Under the pieces are notes generated by a model that was not told where the DNA came from, did no database searches, and worked only from the letters and a program-made list of their open reading frames with translations. From Bacillota bacterium (GTDB lineage: Bacteria > Bacillota > Dehalobacteriia > UBA4068), in assembly GCA_030527285.1 (NCBI GenBank), contig JAUNBC010000009.1, forward strand, positions 1-63,848: a stretch of 63,848 nt of DNA, in the 5' to 3' direction. This document shows, in pieces, positions 24,201 through 31,623 of the stretch (within the stretch, counting starts at the first letter, position 1; each line of letters begins with the position of its first letter). The position numbers and the translations under genes were made by a program.

Positions 24201-24923
24201 ATGAGCATTTTCGCCATCTCCGACCTGCATTTATCGCTTACCGAGCCGCCCGATCTGCTGCATCCCGAGCGGATGCGGCTGGCCAAGCCGATGGACGTTT
24301 TCGGCGCGCGCTGGGCTGATTTCCTGCCGCGGCTGATCGACGGCTGGCGGCAGACGGTGGGCGAGCAGGATACGGTGCTGCTGCCCGGCGACCTGTCATG
24401 GGCGCTGACCCTGTCTGAGGCGCGCTATGATCTGCAATTCCTCGCCGCGCTGCCCGGGCGCAAGGTGCTGATCAAAGGCAATCACGACTACTGGTGGAGC
24501 TCGCTCAGGCAATTGCGCGCCCTGCTCGACCCCAGCATCATCGCCTTGCAGCATAGCGCCGTGGCGGTGGAGGGCTGGGCGGTATGCGGCGTGCGCGGCT
24601 GGCTGCTGCCGCAGCACGGCAATTATCAGCCCGCCGCCGACGACAAGGTGTTTGCCCGCGAGCTGCTGCGTTTGCGCATGGCGCTGGACGAGGCGGCGGC
24701 GCTAAAGCTGCCGATACTGCTGCTGATGCATTATCCGCCGCTGGATAAGGACGCCGTTTTCGAGCAGATCGCCGCGATCATCGAGCAATACGGCGTGCGC
24801 TATTGCTTATACGGACATGTGCATGGCGACCGCGCGCCGGCCTTTGAGGGCGAGCTGCGCGGCGTGCAATATCTGAATTGCAGCTGCGACCGGCTGGGTC
24901 TGCGCCCGCGCCGCATCGTGTAG
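24201..24923 (+). CDS. Calcineurin-like metallophosphoesterase
   Basis: The 240-residue protein has all metal-binding blocks of the family: ISDLHL (4-9), LLPGDLSW, IKGNHDYWW, a mid-domain His (LLLMHYPP) and YGHVHGD. It is similar in length to the uncharacterised serine/threonine-phosphatase-like phosphohydrolases widespread in Clostridia. The substrate is unknown. It lies 16 bp upstream of thyA and probably forms an operon with thyA-folA. Confidence 0.88.
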   Translation: MSIFAISDLHLSLTEPPDLLHPERMRLAKPMDVFGARWADFLPRLIDGWRQTVGEQDTVLLPGDLSWALTLSEARYDLQFLAALPGRKVLIKGNHDYWWSSLRQLRALLDPSIIALQHSAVAVEGWAVCGVRGWLLPQHGNYQPAADDKVFARELLRLRMALDEAAALKLPILLLMHYPPLDKDAVFEQIAAIIEQYGVRYCLYGHVHGDRAPAFEGELRGVQYLNCSCDRLGLRPRRIV

Positions 24924-24939
24924 CGGATAAGGAGGAAGT

Positions 24940-25770
24940 ATGGCCTACGCGGATCAGCTTTTTATCGAAAATTGCCGGCAGATCATCGACCACGGCTATT
25001 GGGACAGCGACGCCGAAGTGCGCCCGCGCTGGGACGACGGCAGTCCCGCGCATAGCGTCAAGAGCTTTGCCATCGTCAACCGCTATGATCTGACCGCCGA
25101 GTTTCCGATACTTACGCTGCGGCGCACCAATTTTCGCGCCGCTTTTGACGAGATACTGTGGATCTGGCAGAAGAAGTCTAATAACGTCCATGACCTGAAC
25201 AGCCATATCTGGGACGCCTGGGCGGATGAGAGCGGTTCCATCGGCAAAGCCTATGGCTATCAGCTGGGCGTTAAATACGATTATCCGGAGGGCCGCTTCG
25301 ACCAGGTGGATATGCTGCGCTATAATCTGCGCCATAATCCGGCCTCGCGGCGCATGGTCAGCAATATTTTCGTGCACAGCGACCTCAAGCAGATGCATCT
25401 TTACCCCTGCGCGTACAGCTTCACGCTCAACGCCTCGGGCAATGTCTTGAACGGCCTGCTCAATCAGCGCTCGCAGGATATGCTGGTGGCGAATAACTGG
25501 AACGTCGTGCAGTACGCGCTGCTGCTGCAAATGTTCGCCGACGACGCGGGCATGCAGGCCGGCGAGCTGGTGCATATGATAGCCGACGCGCATATCTACG
25601 ACCGCCACGTGCCGATAGTCGAGCAGCTGCTGCAGCGTCAGCCGCTGCCCGCGCCGCGCCTGCTGCGTAACGGCGAGCCGCGCGGTTTTTACGAGGTAGA
25701 CGTCGACAGCTTTTACCTTGAGGATTACCGGTATCATAAATTAGAAGGCAAAATACCGGTTGCAGTATGA
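24940..25770 (+). CDS. thyA: Thymidylate synthase, divergent active site
   Basis: The 276-residue protein aligns with ThyA: QRSQDM for phosphate binding, NVVQYALL with the nucleobase Asn, DAHIYDRH, and a final catalytic-fold region. It makes dTMP from dUMP with methylene-tetrahydrofolate. Unlike canonical enzymes (PPCH), the catalytic-cysteine motif reads YPCAYSF, so the His after the Cys is Ala. Immediate coupling to a dihydrofolate reductase gene fits the ThyA (not ThyX) cycle, since ThyA yields dihydrofolate. AAGGAGG precedes the ATG. Confidence 0.88.
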   Translation: MAYADQLFIENCRQIIDHGYWDSDAEVRPRWDDGSPAHSVKSFAIVNRYDLTAEFPILTLRRTNFRAAFDEILWIWQKKSNNVHDLNSHIWDAWADESGSIGKAYGYQLGVKYDYPEGRFDQVDMLRYNLRHNPASRRMVSNIFVHSDLKQMHLYPCAYSFTLNASGNVLNGLLNQRSQDMLVANNWNVVQYALLLQMFADDAGMQAGELVHMIADAHIYDRHVPIVEQLLQRQPLPAPRLLRNGEPRGFYEVDVDSFYLEDYRYHKLEGKIPVAV

Positions 25771-25785
25771 GCGTAAGGAGCGATC

Positions 25786-26295
25786 ATGAATTTTATCGTA
25801 TCGGTAGATGATAACTGGGCGATCGGGCGCGGCGGGCAATTATTGGCGCGCATCCCCGAGGATATGCGCTTTTTCCGCTACACCACCGGCGGCGGCGCGG
25901 TGGTGATGGGCGACGTTACCTGGGCCAGCCTGCCCGAGCAGGCGCGCCCGCTCCCTGAGCGGCTGAACATCGTGCTCTCCGACCGGCCGGAGTTTGCGGC
26001 GGAGGGCGCTGTCACCGTGCACAGCTTCGAGGAGCTGCGCGCGCTGCTGCGCGAGATCGCCGAGCGGCAGGAGATCTTCGTCATCGGCGGGGCGGCCGTG
26101 TACCGGCTGCTGATGGACTATTGCCAATACGCCTATATCACGCGTCTCTATCATGCTTTCGACGCGGATAAGCATATACCGTCGCTGGACGACGACGCGC
26201 GCTGGCGGCTGTTGCTGCAAACGCCGCGCCGCGAGCATAATGGCCTGGAGTACAGCTATTGCCTGTATCATAACAGCGCCGCGCTCAGCTTATAG
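25786..26295 (+). CDS. folA: Dihydrofolate reductase
   Basis: The 169-residue protein starts with MNFIVSVDDNWAIGRGGQLL, the DHFR substrate loop, with MRFFRYTTGGGAVVMG and FVIGGAAVYRLL as NADPH-binding blocks. It regenerates tetrahydrofolate from the dihydrofolate made by the adjacent ThyA. TAAGGAG precedes the start, 15 bp after thyA. The length and motif order are normal for bacterial FolA. Confidence 0.93.
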   Translation: MNFIVSVDDNWAIGRGGQLLARIPEDMRFFRYTTGGGAVVMGDVTWASLPEQARPLPERLNIVLSDRPEFAAEGAVTVHSFEELRALLREIAERQEIFVIGGAAVYRLLMDYCQYAYITRLYHAFDADKHIPSLDDDARWRLLLQTPRREHNGLEYSYCLYHNSAALSL

Positions 26296-26320
26296 CCGCC
26301 CGGCGCGGCTTGGCTTTTTT
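26294..26320 (+). terminator. Terminator of the thyA-folA operon
   Basis: AGCCGC and GCGGCT form a stem directly overlapping the folA stop region, followed by TTGGC and T6. Confidence 0.75.
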
Positions 26321-26330
26321 CGCAAAACTA

Positions 26331-26359
26331 TTGCCGTTACAGCGCAAATGTGGTAGAAT
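26331..26359 (+). promoter_or_regulatory. Promoter upstream of hairpin element and ilvE
   Basis: TTGCCG (26331-26336) and TAGAAT (26354-26359) have 17-bp spacing. The -10 region is duplicated 110 bp downstream (TGGTAGAAT at 26461-26469). Confidence 0.5.
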
Positions 26360-26460
26360 AGCTGCACAGCCCGAAATCTTTGATTTCGCGGCTGAGCGCC
26401 TATTTTATAGCTGTGACTTTCCCGTCAGGGAAAGGCCAGCAATAACCGCGTCAGCGGTTA
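26360..26460 (+). repeat. Triple-hairpin element between duplicated TGGTAGAAT
   Basis: Three consecutive stem-loops are visible: CGAAATC/GATTTCG near 26382-26397, CTTTCCC/GGAAAG near 26417-26434, and TAACCGC/GCGGTTA at 26443-26460. They sit between two exact TGGTAGAAT copies (26351-26359, 26461-26469). The arrangement resembles a small inserted element with a 9-bp target duplication, or a small structured RNA under the upstream promoter. Confidence 0.5.
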
Positions 26461-26526
26461 TGGTAGAATTATAAATACTTTTTGTATCATTATCTACGCG
26501 GTTTTGCGCAATAAGGAGGGTTTGTT

Positions 26527-27591
26527 ATGCAGTTTTCGGTAAGCAGGACCACAGCGCCCAAGGCCAAGCCTGATTGGGATAAGCTGGGCTTCGGCGCGAT
26601 CTTTACCGACCATATGCTGATCGTTGATTATACGGAAGGCCGCGGCTGGCATGACGGGCGCATCGTGCCCTATGTCGGGCTCAGCCTTGACCCGGCGGCC
26701 TGCGTTTTACATTACGGCGTGGAGATATTCGAGGGCATGAAGGCTTATGCCGCGCCCGACGGCCGCATTTTGCTGTTCCGCCCCGACGCCAATGCCCGCC
26801 GGCTCAACAGCTCCGGCGCGCGCCTGTGCATACCCGAGTTCCCGGTAGAGGACTTCATCGCCGGTATCAAGCAATTAGTCGCTCTTGATGAAGCATGGGT
26901 ACCGCGCCAGCCGGAAACGTCCTTATATATCCGTCCTTTCATCATCGCCACCGAGCCGCATCTGGGCGTGTCGCGTTCCAAGACTTTTCAGTTCATCGTC
27001 ATCTGCTCGCCGGTCGGCGCCTATTATCCCGAGGGCTTGGACCCGGTCGGCATCTTTGTCGAGGATGAATTCGTGCGCGCGGTCAAAGGCGGCACCGGCT
27101 ATATCAAATGCGGCGGTAATTACGCGGCTTCGCTGGCGGCGCAGTATAAGGCCAAGCAGCTCGGCTATTCGCAGGTATTGTGGCTGGATGGCGCCGAGCA
27201 TAAGTATATCGACGAGGTCGGCACGATGAACGTGATGTTCAAGCTGCGCGGCAAGGTCGTTACCCCCGAGTTGTCCGGCTCGATATTGCCCGGCATCACC
27301 CGCGACAGCGTGATCAAGCTGCTCAAGTCCTGGGATTATCCGGTCGAGGAGCGCAAGATATCGCTGGAGGAAGTGCTGCAAGCGGCCAAGGACGGCGGCT
27401 TGGAGGAGGCCTTTGGCGTAGGTACGGCGGCGGTGATCTCGCCGATCGGCCATTTCAATATCATGGGCGCGGATTATACGGTCGGCGACGGCGGCATCGG
27501 CCCGCTCAGTCAAAAGATCTATGACGCGCTGACCGCCATCCAATGGGGTCGCGCCGAGGATAAATTCGGCTGGACGGTGCGCGTGCTGTAA
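26527..27591 (+). CDS. ilvE: Branched-chain amino acid aminotransferase
   Basis: The 354-residue fold-type IV PLP enzyme has FEGMKAYAAPDGRI, the lysine-bearing GGTGYIKCGGNYAAS, and EVGTMNVMF, all typical of the eukaryote-like/BCAT2 branch of about 350 residues. It interconverts Leu, Ile and Val with their 2-oxo acids using glutamate/2-oxoglutarate. It stands alone, apart from other ilv genes. AAGGAGGG precedes the ATG. Confidence 0.92.
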   Translation: MQFSVSRTTAPKAKPDWDKLGFGAIFTDHMLIVDYTEGRGWHDGRIVPYVGLSLDPAACVLHYGVEIFEGMKAYAAPDGRILLFRPDANARRLNSSGARLCIPEFPVEDFIAGIKQLVALDEAWVPRQPETSLYIRPFIIATEPHLGVSRSKTFQFIVICSPVGAYYPEGLDPVGIFVEDEFVRAVKGGTGYIKCGGNYAASLAAQYKAKQLGYSQVLWLDGAEHKYIDEVGTMNVMFKLRGKVVTPELSGSILPGITRDSVIKLLKSWDYPVEERKISLEEVLQAAKDGGLEEAFGVGTAAVISPIGHFNIMGADYTVGDGGIGPLSQKIYDALTAIQWGRAEDKFGWTVRVL

Positions 27592-27670
27592 AGCGGCGCT
27601 TTCCGTCACCGCGCCGGCGGCGTTTTTCGGGCGCGCGGCTATGCTTAGCGAACAACTATCATATATCGGT

Positions 27671-27700
27671 AAAAAGGGCGGCCTTATAGCTGCCCTTTTT
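27671..27700 (+). terminator. Terminator of ilvE
   Basis: A 12-bp stem (AAAAAGGGC... with ...GCCCTTTTT, one G-T pair) has a 6-nt loop and ends in a T-run. Confidence 0.85.
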
Positions 27701-27737
27701 GTTTGTATATTTATAGAAGAAAAGCCAATATTTTTTT

Positions 27738-27766
27738 TTGACAAAAGCCGATATTTGTGCTACATT
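27738..27766 (+). promoter_or_regulatory. Promoter of the hydrogenase operon
   Basis: TTGACA (27738-27743), a 17-bp spacer and TACATT (27761-27766), with an upstream TG making an extended -10. Transcription would start near 27773. Confidence 0.7.
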
Positions 27767-27998
27767 ATAGGAGCCGAAAACTGGGTAATTTGGGCTGAAT
27801 TTGTACGCTTATTGCAATATTCTGAATGCTGCGCCAATAGCCATAAGACGCAAGCCGCATACCCCTGCCCATAAGACTGCGCCGTTTACGAACAGCCTTT
27901 CGGTCAACCGTTCGGTTGTGTTTAGTGTCGGCGGCGGTTCCGCAAAGCCGCTGCCGGTAGCTTTTCAATAGTACTACAACTGGATAAGGAGGTTTATA

Positions 27999-28517
27999 AT
28001 GAGCGAAAACAAGGAACAATGCTGCTGCTGTGAGCAGTCGGCAGAGGACAAGGCCAAGTACGAGCAGATCGCCAAGGTCATTGAGACCTACAAGGACAAA
28101 GAAGGCTGTCTGATCATGGTCTTGCACGCGGCTCAGCAGATCTACGGTTATTTACCGCTGGAGCTGCAACAGTTTATCGCCGACGGTTTAGGACTGCCGT
28201 TGAGCGAGGTTTACGGAGTAGTGAGCTTTTATTCATTCTTCTCGACCACGGAGCGGGGAAAGCATACGTTGCGGGTATGCCTGGGAACCGCCTGCTATGT
28301 GCGCGGTGGGAAGAAGCTGGTCGATGCGTTGGAGGATAAACTGCATCTGAAGGTCGGAGGGACGACTGAAGACAAGCTGTTTACCTTCGAGATCGCCCGC
28401 TGCATCGGCGCCTGCGGACTGGCGCCCGCCCTGATGATCGACGACGATGTGTTTAAGCAGATGTCGCCGGCCAAGCTGGACGGATTGCTGGCGCAGTATA
28501 AGGAGGTGGCCGAATAA
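27999..28517 (+). CDS. hydC: NuoE-like [2Fe-2S] subunit of bifurcating hydrogenase
   Basis: The 172-residue thioredoxin-like ferredoxin subunit has cysteines in CLGTAC (C-x4-C) and CIGAC (C-x3-C), the NuoE/HndA pattern. An extra Cys-rich start (EQCCCCEQ) precedes the helical domain. It relays electrons between the flavin subunit and hydrogenase in the cytosolic HydABC/HndABCD-type complex. Its stop overlaps the next start by one base (TAATG). AGGAGGT precedes the ATG. Confidence 0.9.
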   Translation: MSENKEQCCCCEQSAEDKAKYEQIAKVIETYKDKEGCLIMVLHAAQQIYGYLPLELQQFIADGLGLPLSEVYGVVSFYSFFSTTERGKHTLRVCLGTACYVRGGKKLVDALEDKLHLKVGGTTEDKLFTFEIARCIGACGLAPALMIDDDVFKQMSPAKLDGLLAQYKEVAE

Positions 28518-31500
28518 TGGAGATAAAAATCAATTCTATCCAGGATCTTGACCATGTCAAGCAGACCTATCAGGCCGAGATGGCTAAATACCATCATCAA
28601 GTGCTGGTATGCGCGGGCGCGGGCTGCATCAGCTCCAATTGCTACGCGGTACGCGACGCGGTGGCGGATGAGCTGGCCAAGATGGGCATGAGCGACAGCG
28701 TCAAGATGTTTGAGACCGGATGCATGGGCACCTGCGCCGTGGGTCCGGTGATATTGATACTGCCGGAGCGCATCTTCTATACCGACCTGAATCCGGATAA
28801 TGTGCGCAAGGTATTGCGCGCGCATTTGCAGGAGAACAAGGTGCTTGAAGAACATACCTTCTATGATAGCGCGCTGGGTAAGCATATACCCAAGATCGAC
28901 GATATCCCCTTCTTCAAGGAGCAGGTGCGTATCGCGCTGCGCAACTGCGGCGTGATCGAGTATGCGAATATCGACAGCTATATCGCCAACGACGGCTATT
29001 ATGCCGCCTGCAAGGCGATCACCGGCATGGAAGCCGGCGCGGTGGTCGAGGAGATGAAAGCCTCGGGTCTGCGCGGCCGTGGCGGCGGCGGTTTCCCCAC
29101 CGGCGTTAAATGGGAAGCCGGCTACAAAGCGCCGGGTCAAGAGAAATACATCGTCTGCAACGCCGACGAGGGCGACCCCGGCGCGTTCATGGATCGTTCC
29201 GTGATCGAGGGCGACCCGCATAATCTGATCGAGGGCATGATGCTGGGCGGCTACGCCATCGGCGCTACCAAGGGTTACGTCTATATCCGCGCCGAGTACC
29301 CGATCGCCGTTGACCGCTTGGGCGACGCGATCGCCGAGGCGCGCAAGTACGGCCTGCTCGGCTGCAAGCTGTTCGGCAGCGACTTTGAGTTCGATCTGGA
29401 GATCCGCATCGGCGCGGGCGCTTTCGTCTGCGGCGAGGAAACCTCTCTGATGGCTTCGATCGAAGGCCAGCGCGGCGAGCCGCGGCAAAAGCCGCCGTTC
29501 CCCTTCCAGCGCGGCCTGTTCGGCAAGCCGACTATCATCAATAACGTCGAGACCTTCGCCAATGTGCCGGCTATCATCTTAAACGGCGCAGCCGAGTTCG
29601 CCAAGATCGGTACGGAGAAGGCCAAGGGCACCAAGGTATTCGCGCTGGCCGGCGATATCGTCAATTCCGGCATCATCGAGGTTCCTATCGGTACGTCGAT
29701 GGGTCATATCATCTTCAATATCGGCGGCGGTCTGATCGGCGGCAAGAAGTTCAAGAGCGCGCAGGTCGGCGGCCCCTCCGGCGGTTGTATCACCGCGGAT
29801 AACCTCAACGTGCCGATGGAATACGACGCATTGCTCGCCCTGGGCGCGATGATGGGCTCCGGCGGTCTGATCGCGATGAACGAAGATACCTGCATGGTCG
29901 ATACCGCGCGTTTCTTCATGGACTTCATTCAGGACGAGAGCTGCGGTAAATGTACGGCCTGCCGTATCGGTACCAAGAGAATGTTAGAGATATTGGAGCG
30001 CATCACTCAGGGTCACGGCGAGCCCGGCGATATCGACCTCTTATTGGAGATCGGTACCGTCGTCAAGGACAGCGCCATGTGCGGCCTGGGTCAGACGGCT
30101 CCCAACCCCATCCTCTCCACCATCCGCTATTTCCGCGATGAGTATGAGGAGCATATCAACAAGAAATACTGCCGCGCCGGCGTTTGCTCGGATCTGTATT
30201 CCAGCCCTTGCGAGAACACCTGTCCGGCCGGTATCCGCATCCCCGGTTATATGAGCCTTATCGCTACCAATAACTTCATCGACGCTTATCGCGTGATGAT
30301 GCGCGACAACCCCTTCTCCGGCATCTGCGGCCGTATCTGCACGCATCCGTGCGAGAACCGCTGCCGCCGCGCCACGGTGGACGAGGCGCTGGCTATTTGC
30401 GAGCTCAAGCGTTTTGTCACCGATCAGGCCTACGCGCAGGGCTATCCGCATGATGACGAGCTGCTGCCGCTGGGCAAGAAGGATAAGAAGGTCGCGATCA
30501 TCGGCGCCGGCCCCGCCGGTTTGACCTGCGGTTATTATCTGGCTCGACTGGGCTATGAGGTCGACGCTTTCGAAGCCGAGAAGGTGGCGGGCGGCGTGCT
30601 GTTGTACGGCATCCCCGAATACCGCCTGCCGAAGAAGATCGTCGCGCATGAGATCTCGATCATCGAGCGCGCCGGCGTCAAGATCCATCTCAATACCAAG
30701 GTCGGCCGCGATATCAGCTTTGCCCAGCTGCGTGAGCAGTATGATGCCATCTTCATCGGCGTGGGCGCGCAGACGGCGAGCAAGCTGCGCATCGAGGGCG
30801 AGGATCTGGAAGGCGTATATCATGGTCTGGACTTCCTCAAGCGCAATGCTCTGGTCGGCGATCTGGACTTCACCGGCAAGAAGGTGGCGGTGATCGGCGG
30901 CGGTAATACCGCTATCGACTCGGCGCGCACCTCGCTGCGGCTGGGAGCCAAGGAAGTCAAGATCATCTACCGCCGCGATTTCGGCGCCATGCCGGCCGCG
31001 GAGGAGGAGATCGAGGACGCATTGGCCGAGGGCGTGAAGATCGAGACGCTGATCAACCCGGTGAGATTTATCGGCGAGGGCGGCAAGCTCAAGGCGATCG
31101 AGATCGCCAAGCAGGCGCTGCATGAATTCGACAGCTCCGGCCGCCGTAAGGCCAGGCCGATCGAGGGCAGCGAATACGTCGAGGAATTCGATATTGCCAT
31201 ACCGGCCGTGTCTCAGGCGCCGGATACCGGCTTTGTTGCCGATTCGGGCGTCGAGGTCAGCAAATGGCAGAGCATCGTTGCCAATGCCGACACCATGGCG
31301 ACCAGCGCGGACGGCATTTTCACCGGCGGCGACGCTTACCGCGGTCCGGAAGACGTTGTCCACGCTATCCATGACGCTAAGCTGGCTGCCGCCAGCATCG
31401 ACAAGTATCTGGGCGGTGAGGGCGTGCTGTATAAGGGCGCCGAGGTCGAGATCACCGATTACCATGAAGAAGGCGATATCGTCGAGCATATGCGCTTCCC

Positions 31501-31618
31501 GAAAACGCATCTGCCGGCGGAAAAGGCCAAGGAAAGCTTCAGCGAATGCAACCTCGGTATGCATAAGCTGAACGCTATCGCTGAATCCATGCGCTGCCTG
31601 CGCTGTGATAGGAGGTAG
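28517..31618 (+). CDS. hydB: NuoF-like flavin subunit fused to GltD-like NAD(P)H oxidoreductase
   Basis: A 1033-residue fusion. Residues ~25-110 are a thioredoxin-like [2Fe-2S] domain. Residues ~125-545 are the NuoF/HydB core with FMN/NADH loops (LRGRGGGGFPTG, NADEGDPGAFMDR) and the [4Fe-4S] motif CGKCTACRIG near 476. Residues ~555-1033 are a GltD/NfnB-like module with Cys clusters (CENTCPAG; CGRICTHPCENRC), FAD loop GAGPAG near 662 and NAD loop GGGNTA near 795. HydB normally ends with a two-cluster ferredoxin domain; here the GltD part replaces it. The complex may confurcate NAD(P)H and ferredoxin with H2, with NADPH entry at the second flavin. Confidence 0.9.
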   Translation: MEIKINSIQDLDHVKQTYQAEMAKYHHQVLVCAGAGCISSNCYAVRDAVADELAKMGMSDSVKMFETGCMGTCAVGPVILILPERIFYTDLNPDNVRKVLRAHLQENKVLEEHTFYDSALGKHIPKIDDIPFFKEQVRIALRNCGVIEYANIDSYIANDGYYAACKAITGMEAGAVVEEMKASGLRGRGGGGFPTGVKWEAGYKAPGQEKYIVCNADEGDPGAFMDRSVIEGDPHNLIEGMMLGGYAIGATKGYVYIRAEYPIAVDRLGDAIAEARKYGLLGCKLFGSDFEFDLEIRIGAGAFVCGEETSLMASIEGQRGEPRQKPPFPFQRGLFGKPTIINNVETFANVPAIILNGAAEFAKIGTEKAKGTKVFALAGDIVNSGIIEVPIGTSMGHIIFNIGGGLIGGKKFKSAQVGGPSGGCITADNLNVPMEYDALLALGAMMGSGGLIAMNEDTCMVDTARFFMDFIQDESCGKCTACRIGTKRMLEILERITQGHGEPGDIDLLLEIGTVVKDSAMCGLGQTAPNPILSTIRYFRDEYEEHINKKYCRAGVCSDLYSSPCENTCPAGIRIPGYMSLIATNNFIDAYRVMMRDNPFSGICGRICTHPCENRCRRATVDEALAICELKRFVTDQAYAQGYPHDDELLPLGKKDKKVAIIGAGPAGLTCGYYLARLGYEVDAFEAEKVAGGVLLYGIPEYRLPKKIVAHEISIIERAGVKIHLNTKVGRDISFAQLREQYDAIFIGVGAQTASKLRIEGEDLEGVYHGLDFLKRNALVGDLDFTGKKVAVIGGGNTAIDSARTSLRLGAKEVKIIYRRDFGAMPAAEEEIEDALAEGVKIETLINPVRFIGEGGKLKAIEIAKQALHEFDSSGRRKARPIEGSEYVEEFDIAIPAVSQAPDTGFVADSGVEVSKWQSIVANADTMATSADGIFTGGDAYRGPEDVVHAIHDAKLAAASIDKYLGGEGVLYKGAEVEITDYHEEGDIVEHMRFPKTHLPAEKAKESFSECNLGMHKLNAIAESMRCLRCDRR

Positions 31619-31623
31619 GATAG

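Larger units (their letters stand above)
27592..27998. other. Intergenic: terminator, promoter and long hydrogenase leader
   Basis: 407 bp without a supported ORF. It holds the ilvE terminator (27671-27700), a strong promoter (27738-27766) and about 225 nt of untranslated leader with GC-rich hairpins, for example around 27930-27957, ahead of the hydrogenase operon. Confidence 0.6.
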
